This document shows positions 56,833 through 64,000 of a DNA stretch of 64,000 bases, in pieces. The DNA is from Auricularia sp. M13 (taxonomy: Eukaryota; Basidiomycota; Agaricomycetes; Auriculariales; Auriculariaceae): the NCBI GenBank assembly GCA_037042915.1, contig CM073198.1, forward strand, positions 1,178,001-1,242,000. Reading direction: 5' to 3'. The translations under genes were made by a program, and so were the position numbers. Below the pieces are notes generated by a model. It saw nothing but the letters and a program-made list of their open reading frames with translations. It was not told the origin of the DNA and did no database searches. Position 1 is the first letter of the stretch. Each line of letters opens with the position of its first letter.

Positions 56833-57699
56833 ATGAACTCGACCTCAGGAGCCCAAAAGTTCAAGCCAGGTGACCCGCTCAACCCTTTCGACCCAGGTAA
56901 ATCCACTGCTACATATCGAATGGCGAGCTAAGTATGAACCACAGCCGCTCTGAGCTTGGGCGAAGAAGGCTTGGAAACTCGTATCCGGGCCGGAAACAGT
57001 CCCATCAACCCCCGCATGCTCGCTGAGCTCGTCAAGGACCCGACCAAGATGGATATGATGATGAAAATGATGCTCGCCGATGCGGAAGAGCGCAAGCGGA
57101 CCGGCGAGACGCCTGAGCAGCAAGCTCTGCGGGAAAGGCGAGAATGGGCCGAACAGGACGCGCGGAGCGACAAGCTCAAAGCCGTCGGAAACAAGGCATT
57201 CACAGGAGGAGACTATCGCAAGGCGTTCATTGTATACTGCGCCTGCGTGTTCCAGAGCGCGCACGAGCCGTTGTACAGGATGAACCGCGCCGCGGCTGCG
57301 TTGAGTACGTGCCAGATTCTGTTTTTCGTTGCGCATTATACTCACTGATTCCTCTTAGAGCTTGGACTCTACACAAAAGTCTTCGAAGACGTTCAAGAGG
57401 CGATCGATCGCGACTTTATGGTCGCCAAGGCGCACTACCGCCGTGCTCAGGCAAACCGCGCCCTCGGGCGCTGGAACGACGCCAAGCGGGACCTCGAAAT
57501 GGCACTGAAACTCGCACCAGGCGACGTCAACGTTATCAAAGAGCAAGCAAAGCTGGAACGCGTCGTGGCGCTTTCTGAGGATGCTCGCGCAGAGTGGGTA
57601 AAATCCCAGAATGCGAAGAGCGTACGAGACGTGTTCTCCGACTCGGAAGAGCTCGCCCGCCTCGTGAAGGAGCAGATCGAAGTGTCTAAAACACTCTAA
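56833..57699 (+). CDS. Small TPR-repeat protein
   Basis: Exons 56833-56896, 56945-57304 and 57359-57699 give 254 aa. After a short N-terminus with FDPAALSLGEEGL and a charged helix (ADAEERKRTGETPEQQ), three TPR-type helix pairs begin at KAVGNKAFTGGDYRKAFIVY (about 122), LYRMNRAAAALKLGLYTKVF and AKAHYRRAQANRALGRW...DLEMALKLAPGD. The arrangement resembles co-chaperone-type TPR domains that bind Hsp70/Hsp90 tails (the carboxylate-clamp Lys/Asn positions KxxGNxxF and N are present). A helical tail ends the protein. Partner unknown. Confidence 0.85.
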
Positions 57700-58005
57700 T
57701 TCTCTTTTCAAGCCCTCTCGCGGTGCATTTCTTGTCTGATCCCACGTGTGGCAATCGCTTAAAATAGGTGCATTCTAGTTTTGGATGAGTCTGATCGCCG
57801 TGGCGTCGGGGGATTCTCGGTTGTCACCCCAACTATCCATAGCCGGAGAACCGAGCAGGTTGCACGAACCGCCTCAGCCATGACAACTCTAAAAGGCGGT
57901 CTATTTCAGTGGACCAGCGCCACGCTGCATCGTCGAGGCCCTTATCTTCTCCCCTTCACCTTCATTCCCAAGTCTGCAGCTGGACTGCCAGCGCGCGAGG
58001 CTCTT
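57700..58005. other. Spacer upstream of the small secreted protein
   Basis: 306 bp with TPR 3' flank and promoter of the next gene; a plus-strand frame runs through it without signatures. Confidence 0.45.
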
Positions 58006-58974
58006 ATGTTCCTTTCGAAAACCGCGCTTTTCTTCCTTACGTTTCTATCGTGCTCTCATGGTGCACCCACTGGCCCAGGCAAAAGACTCGTGACGTACAG
58101 ACCGTGAGTCGACGCTTCCAGACGCTCTCATGTCTCTCATGTGCACTGTCCCAGATACAATGACATCCAGGTGTGTTCTTCATTCACACTAGCGAACCAA
58201 TGTGCCGCCCACCATCTCGTCGTGCATCTTCTCACTCCCAGCAGATCTCAGACGGCGTGGGCGGCACCGCATACGCCGAGGCCGCCGCACTCTTCGTCTG
58301 TCAGCCACCCCGCCCGCGACCCTTGAAACTCTCACTCACCCTTGACAGCGCCATTCGACGGCGTCCGGCTCGCCGGCGTCTCCTACGCCGACTTCGACGC
58401 CGTCATGCTCATGGCCGAGTCCGCTGAGGACGCGGACGTCGAGCTCTTCGAGCCCGCCATCGCGGCCTCCGAGAACGTCACAGTCGGTGCGCATGCGCTA
58501 AATTTTGCTGCACTCCGTTGGTGGCTGAGACTCGCACGCGTTCCTCTCTGGCATCAGGCGACGCGTTGGAGGTCGGCCGCGTGAAGAACAAGATCCTGCA
58601 GTTCACAGTGAGCACTGAGCAAGACAGACATCCCGCGTTGCCTGAGACTAACTGAATTGCGTGAAGGGCGTGCTGCAAGCGATCAAGATCAAGGTATGTA
58701 ATCGAACTTCGCAGCCTGTGCAAGAACCTGCACACCGATCGTAACTGAGATCTGAGAATTCATATCTGATGCCCCTCTCAGATCGCACGACGGCAGCCAG
58801 ACAAGGAGGATCCTCTCTGGGAAATCATGGGCGCCGTCCGGTGCGTATGTATGCAAATTTCCGCTCTTGGCTTCTTAACGTCGCCGCAGGGATGCTCTAG
58901 ACGAGTACGTAGAAATGGACGCCGCGAACGCAGGCCTCCCATCGCGCGGCCTGCGCAACCCAACGGACTCCTGA
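58006..58974 (+). CDS. Small secreted protein of a common agaricomycete family
   Basis: Eight exons (58006-58103, 58155-58170, 58245-58299, 58349-58486, 58558-58607, 58667-58693, 58782-58840, 58890-58974) give 175 aa. The signal peptide ends near SHGAP (residue 20). Then come YNDIQISDGVGGTAYAEA, VSPFDGVRLAGVSYADFD and the central VKNKILQFTGVLQAIKIKIA. I recognise this arrangement (IQISDGxAG...VGKxKNKVLKLTxEVxALKIxxA) from unnamed small secreted proteins in many fungi. The protein is mostly helical with few cysteines. It has no enzymatic motif; roles in host or microbe interaction are guesses. Exon 2 is 16 nt and exon 6 is 27 nt. Confidence 0.8.
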
Positions 58975-59997
58975 GCCGCCAGCGAGACGAACACTGGCAT
59001 TGCCTTTACATTCCTACTTCCTCATCATCATCATCATCTTGGACTGTAGCCTTAGCGAGCGCCAACCCATCTTCCTGTTCATCTTCATGCATTGGCACAG
59101 AAACAATCAACGCCTCCTCTCGCATTTGTTCGTGTTGGTATCCGAGCACTGTACTTCGAGGCTGTACCTCAGGCCGGAGCTGAAAATCGTTCCCACAAGC
59201 ACTGACGGACAGTAAAGCGTTAAAAAGCGTGTCATTCCTCCACAGAAGCGTGACGAGTCAACATGATATGAGCATCAACGGGACACCGTAAAACATGAAC
59301 GTGAGCGGCGAGGCCGAACATGAAGCAGAACAACGTGTCAAACGTAGCGGACGGGGCAAGAGTAAGTGTTCGTGAGAGCGCGTTATTTCGTGGATGGGTG
59401 GGGCGGGGGAGACGGATGGGGGTGGGGGCCAAGCGGAAAGGGGTAGGTGAAAGCAATGCGACAGCAAAGCTCTATCCAGCAGTCGAGCGTCAGATAGCGA
59501 ATAGATAGTGGGGAGTGGGCGGCAAGAAGGGCGAGGATGGAAAGCTGGACGGTGGACGGGGTGGGGAGGCGGGGTGATGTGCAGCAACAGACGGATGTGC
59601 AGTGATCAATGCGAGAGATGCAGAAGGGGGGGGAAGGAGACGAAACGAAGCGAAGCACGGGGAATTGGAGCAGAAAAAGAAAAGAGGAAACCGAAGCAAT
59701 AAGCAGAAATAGAAAGGGGACTTTGGATGAGGATGGGGATATACACACATGGGTGGGTGGGGGAGATGACACGGGGATTCACGGGGACTTCGACAAAACA
59801 GCAAGGGGGACGGGGGTTGAGACGGGGGATACGAGAGTGGGACAGTAACAGCAAAATATAACAGCAGAACAGACAGACGGGGCGGCTTTTGCGTTATGTT
59901 ATACATACAACACCCTGCGCAGCCGGCACGAGGGCGCGAGCGGGAGAGCGGGGCCGCGGCGAGGGGAGGACGGGCGGCGTGGCAACACTAGCGGCAC
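58975..59997. other. Long 3' flank, purine-rich
   Basis: About 1 kb between the secreted protein (+) and the kinase stop (-). The plus strand from 59380 to 59850 is strongly G/A-rich, so long frames appear in several frames but none is gene-like. It may form the kinase 3' UTR. Confidence 0.5.
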
Positions 59998-62900
59998 TTA
60001 CACCGCCCTCGAGAGCCGGCGCGAGCTGACGGTGCCCGACACGGCGTTGTTGATCGCGCGGAACGCGCGGCGCACGATCGTGCCGTCCTTCCTGCCCGTC
60101 GACCCGCCGGCGTGCGAGCTGGCGCTCTTATCGACCATGGCGAACTCCTCGCTGGCGAACGTGCTGTCGGGCGCGGAGCACAGATCGCGCTTGACGGGCT
60201 GCGCGTTGGTGTGCGCGTTGGCGATGCCGGGGTGCAGCAGGCCCTTGTGCGTCGTCGTGAAGAAGCGCGAGCCGCGGTTGCCCGACTTGGACTTGCTGAG
60301 CTTGCGCGTGTGCGAGTACTTGGTGGGCACAGGCGCGTTCTGCAGGCCGGCGCCGACGCGCTGCACTGCGCCGGGCGCCTCGCGCATCAGCCGCGCGAGC
60401 GCGGCGTCAGCCTCGCTGCCAGCGTCCGCGCCGCGCTTCTGCGCATCCGCGGCCTCCATCATCGCCGCCAGGCGCATGCTCGGCTGCGGGCGCGGGCCGG
60501 CGCCGTCGAACGCGCGCGGTGAGGCCGGCTGCTCGAGTTCCGCAAGGTCGGGCTCAGGGCTCGAGCTCTTCGGGACGGGGGACGGCGAGGGTGGGGCAGG
60601 AGGTCCGCCCATATCTGCAACAGAAAAGAAGCAAGTCAGCATGCGTGAAAAGGATGAGTGAAAGCAAACGAAAGCGACGATAGCAAGCGATAGCGAAAGC
60701 AACGAAAGCAAATGCGACGACAGCAAAGACAGCAATAGCGACGAAAGCAACGAAAGCGACAGCAACGAAAGCGACGACAGCAACAGCAACGACAGCAACG
60801 ACAGCAACGAAAGCGACAGTAACGAGCTAGGTAAGGTACAGGGTACACGCGGGCGGTTAACAGGATGTACACGGACGGCGACGAAAGCAAATGCACGACA
60901 GCAAAGCCAACGAAAGCAACGACAGCAAAGCACGACAGCAAAAGAAATCATGGAAGAGAATAATGCAAGGAAAGCAACGATAGCAAAGCACGACAGCAAC
61001 GATAGCAAGAATGCAACGACAGCAGAAAAATGCACGAAAGCGACGACAGCATAATGCAACGATAGCAAGACTGCAACGAAAGCAAAAGAATGCACGAAAG
61101 CAACGACAGCAATGCACGAAAGCGAGGATAGCGAAATGCGCGACAGCGACGAAAGCGAGGATAGCAATGATAGCAAAGCAGGATACCGGGCAAAGAAAGC
61201 GAGGATAGCAACGAAAGCAATGCAATGCACGAAAGCGAGGATAGCAAGGAAAGCGAGGAGAGCGAGGAAAGCGAGGGCGGAAAGGACGACGATAGTGAAG
61301 CAGGTGGAAGCGACGATAAGGGGCGAAAGCAACAATAGGAAGAGTTCACAGTGGCGGATAGGGGATATGGGCTTGCACATGGGGGATGGATGGATGGGAA
61401 GGGTCGAAGATAGCCGACGCAAAACAAAGTGCGTCAAAAAAGGGCGGAGGGAGCGGAAGGCGTCCAAGGGGGGGCAGGCGTGGACCGTCAAAGGGAGCAT
61501 TGGGCGGCGGGATGAGCCATGGAGATGGACGAGGGCAAGGCGGGGGAGTGAAAGCACAGGAGATGGCCGACCGAATCGAACAAAAGGAAATCCGAACAAA
61601 AGAAAGTGAAAGACGCACCCTTCATCATCTCCCGGCGCATATTCTCAAAGCTCTCCATGCGGCTCCGCGCGCTGCGGTTCATACTGGCATTCCCGTTCGC
61701 GAGGTAGCCTTTGCCCACACTTCCGGCGGCAGCTTTCCCCACACTCCCGGCGGCAGCACCAACACTTCCGGCGGCAGCACCAACACTCCCGACGTTGCCC
61801 AGCCCAACAGTCGCATGCCGTCTCTTCGCCGGACTGGTCACAACAGCTTCATCCTCCTCGGTCGTCTCGGGCGGCGTAACGGGCCGCGCAAAGATCTCGT
61901 GCGCGCGCACGACCTTGCGCGCCGCGCGGTGCCCGGCGGAGCGCGGCGCGGGCGGCGGCGGGATGGACGGCACGGCTGGCGGCGGGTCGGCCGGGTTGGC
62001 GTTGGCGAAGGAGGCGCGGGCGTCTGCTACGACCTCTGCAAACGGGGGGAGCCGGTCGTGAGCATCAATGATACGGGACGGGCGAGCGGGTCGGGTGAAG
62101 CGAGGAGAACAAAATGAAGAAACGCACTCTCGACGTTCTGGATCCACAGACTCATCCGGTCGAGCTGGTTCTCCGCGGCGATGCGCTCCGTGCGGATCGC
62201 GTGGTGCACCACCGGCAGGCTCGTGTTGGCTGCAGCGAGCGGCGTCAGTCATCATGAAGCGGAACGGGGAGGGTGTGCTCGGGCCAGCAGCACGACCATT
62301 GCCCGGGACAGCGGCACGACCGCTCCTTGGAGCAGCTGTCCAGCACTCTTCAGAGCAGCTGTCCTGCACTTTTCAAAGCAGCCGTCCAGCACTCTTCAGA
62401 GCAGCCGTCCAGCACATTTCAAAGCAGCCGGCCAGCGCCACTAGAGCAGCCGTCCAGCACTCTTCAGAGCAGAGCAGCCGTCCAGCACTCTTCAGAACAG
62501 CAGCCGTCCACCAGCCGCGCATTTTCCGAACAAAAGCGAACAGAAACATCAACGCACCTTGCAGCATAACCTCCTCCTCCCAGCTCTCGCGCCGACTCAC
62601 GCCCTCATTATCGACGCTCGCGCGCGAGCCAGCGCGGCCCCACGTCGAGCTCTTCGCCAGATTCGCTGTTGCCGTGCGGTCCAAGTGAGTTTTAATAGGA
62701 GTTGCGGTTGAGAGTCGTCGAGCGAAGTGCGTTCCAGTGAACCAGTTTTCGAGCGTAATAGCGACCAAGACCGGCGCACGGAGGAATGCAAAAAGAAAGC
62801 ATCAAGAAAGCAAGAAAGAAAAAAAAGAAAATCGCATCAGCCTCCCCCACCCAACGCACACACCACATACCCAAAGAGTTGCGCAAACTCGCCTTGAGCT

Positions 62901-64000
62901 GGCCCAGCCCCAACCCGCTCGGCGTCCGGCTGTGCTTCTGAATCTTCGTCGGCGACTCTGGCTGCGGCGGCATAGCTTCTGCGAGGACTTGGGCGGACCA
63001 CTTGCTCGGCCTCTCCTTCCCATTCCCATTCTGCAACCCAACTCCAACTCCACTCCCCATCGCACCGGCACCGGGCGCAGTAAGCGCAAGCGCAAGCTGA
63101 CTAGCACTCGCAACAGGGGCGACCGCCCGCTTCCCCGTATGTTTCCTCGACGGCGTCGTGGTAGCAGCGGAATTCGAGGGGCAGGCGTTCTCGTCGTTCT
63201 CTGCGCGCTTGCGGCGCGATTTGGGTGTGGCTTTGGTTGGGGAGGGCGAGGTCGGGACGCTGTGGATGGTGGAGAGCATGCTGTGGTGTTGGTGCTGGTC
63301 GAGGAGACGGGTGGCGTTCGCTGCGATTTCGAGGTCGAGCTCGTGCTCGGGGTCGGTGAACATGATTGGGCTTGCGGGCGGTGCTGCGTGGGGGTGTGAG
63401 CGTCAGGGAAGGAAAGGAAGGGAGGAGTGAAGGAGGGGACCGGGACGTACAGATGGGCGCAACCGCAAAGTAGTCGTCCAGCACGACGGCGGAGATGGTC
63501 GCGCGCAGGTCTGCGTTGGGGCAGATCATCTTGCGCAGCAACCGTTCGACGTCTGCAGCTCATCAATTTAATGAATGGACTCAAAATACACGCTCAGGCG
63601 CGAACGCACCCTTGGACAGGCGGACATGGGTGCCGACCCAGCGGCCCTTGACGGTGCGGGCCCAGTAGCGCTCGAGGTCGTCCTTGGTCGCGAAGCTCTC
63701 GCCCTCGGCGGACTCGAACGGCGTGCGGCCCTCGAGGATCTCGAACATGGTCACGCCGAGCGCCCAGACGTCGCTCTTGCGCGTGTCGTGCGCGACGCCG
63801 CGCGCGCGTTCCGGGGACAGGTACTGCAATCGCGCGATCAGCATCCACAATCACCATAAAATAAAATTCAAAACAAAACTGGCAAAGAAACGAACCTCCG
63901 GAGTGCCGTAAGATAATTTCGAGATGAACGCGCCCTCCGCATCGACGTCGTACCGCTGTGCGAAGCCAAAGTCGACGAGCACGGGCGTGTCCTGCGGCGT
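59998..64000 (-). CDS. Ser/Thr protein kinase, C-terminal part; gene continues beyond the right edge
   Basis: Exons on the minus strand: 63896-64000 (partial), 63610-63823, 63451-63552, 62871-63383, 62558-62665, 62128-62229, 61619-62035, 59998-60614. The visible part starts at TPVLVDFGFAQRYD (DFG motif), then SYGTPEYLSPERARG (APE loop), KSDVWALGVTMFEIL and the last kinase helices DVERLLRKMI. A long disordered tail follows: S/T-P-rich segments, a basic stretch SPTKATPKSRRKRAEN, a run of GSVGAAAGSVG repeats and a basic C-terminus (TGRKDGTIVRRAFRAINNA). The N-lobe and start lie past 64000. I cannot place it in a kinase subfamily from this half. The 1004-bp intron 60615-61618 and the intron 62230-62557 contain minisatellites; other introns are 58-205 nt. 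Confidence 0.82.
60640..61345 (-). repeat. Intronic minisatellite of TTGCTDTCG-like units
   Basis: About 700 bp inside the 1004-bp kinase intron are built from 6-12 nt words AACGAAAGC, GACGACAGC, GATAGC and CACGAAAGC (plus strand), i.e. pyrimidine-rich TTGCTGTCG-type units in the sense direction. Units vary but the period stays near 6 or 9. No coding potential; long frames are a by-product. Confidence 0.85.
62331..62516 (-). repeat. Intronic tandem repeat, about 7-8 units of 22-24 bp
   Basis: Plus-strand unit GCAGCCGTCCAGCACTCTTC, with variants ending in TTTCAAA or TTCAGAG. It lies in the kinase intron 62230-62557. Units are head-to-tail and 80-100 percent alike. They are not CRISPR: there are no unique spacers, and this is a eukaryotic intron. 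Confidence 0.85.

Noticed and set aside
59383-59906. Pro/Ser/Phe-rich minus-strand frames
   Set aside because: Produced by a purine-rich plus strand downstream of the kinase stop; no start, intron or domain support.
60857-61599. Cys/Phe/Leu-rich open frames of 90-240 aa across the kinase intron
   Set aside because: Artefacts of the short-period minisatellite and of reading through the intron.
62331-62516. CRISPR-like array
   Set aside because: Head-to-tail repeat without unique spacers, inside a fungal intron.

Overview
The window is nuclear DNA of a filamentous basidiomycete, most likely a wood- or litter-associated agaricomycete. The evidence is dense short spliceosomal introns (mostly 45-70 nt, GTNNGT...YAG), genes on both strands, and a gene set typical of that class: a class II heme peroxidase, a KDZ-transposon remnant, DUF7330 paralogues, small secreted proteins, an F-box/LRR-type protein and a complete PEX1. 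All gene models below were built by eye from the bases. Each recognisable protein family was followed through GT-AG (twice GC-AG) junctions until phase and stop agreed. Family names come from memory of the families, not from a search.

Layout. 0.2-1.5 kb: truncated KDZ transposase (-). 2.4-4.6 kb: glutathione-independent formaldehyde-dehydrogenase-like enzyme (+, 20 exons, several micro-exons). 5.1-6.6 kb: MYND zinc-finger protein (-). 7.3-8.7 kb: type II membrane protein resembling the HtrL/WlaTC glycosyltransferases (-). 9.7-10.7 kb: proline-rich single-pass membrane protein (-). 12.2-13.1 kb: metallo-beta-lactamase-fold lactonase (-), facing a JEN1-type carboxylate transporter at 14.1-16.2 kb (+). 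16.5-20.6 kb: peroxisomal AAA ATPase PEX1 (+).

20.7-27.7 kb and 39.9-43.7 kb are two shuffled copies of one accessory module: a cysteine-rich secreted protein, a secreted NucA/NucB-type DNase, a divergent small protein whose C-terminal half resembles DUF6924, and an SDR oxidoreductase. In the second module the DUF6924-like gene has decayed and only the last exon of the SDR is left. Between the modules lie an F-box protein, a 417-bp TA-flanked MITE, two tandem Delta12 fatty-acid desaturases (30.5-32.1 and 34.5-36.1 kb), a degenerate tandem array and a generic class II peroxidase (37.3-39.2 kb).

45.4-56.1 kb carries a degenerate SDR, three of the window's four DUF7330 genes (one split by a 639-bp foldback element with 307-bp arms), a proteinase-K-like subtilase, a 150-bp MITE and two convergent intronless FAD oxidoreductases. 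56.8-64 kb has a TPR protein, a small secreted protein and the 3' part of a Ser/Thr kinase gene that runs off the right edge; its introns hold two unusual minisatellites.

How the genes relate: the left 20 kb looks like conserved housekeeping DNA. The part from 20.7 to about 56 kb is accessory, with tandem and dispersed duplicates, relics, MITEs and secreted enzymes. The most unusual items are the duplicated DNase/DUF6924-like/secreted-protein module, the foldback insertion in DUF7330, the 11-19 nt micro-exons and the minisatellite-filled kinase intron.
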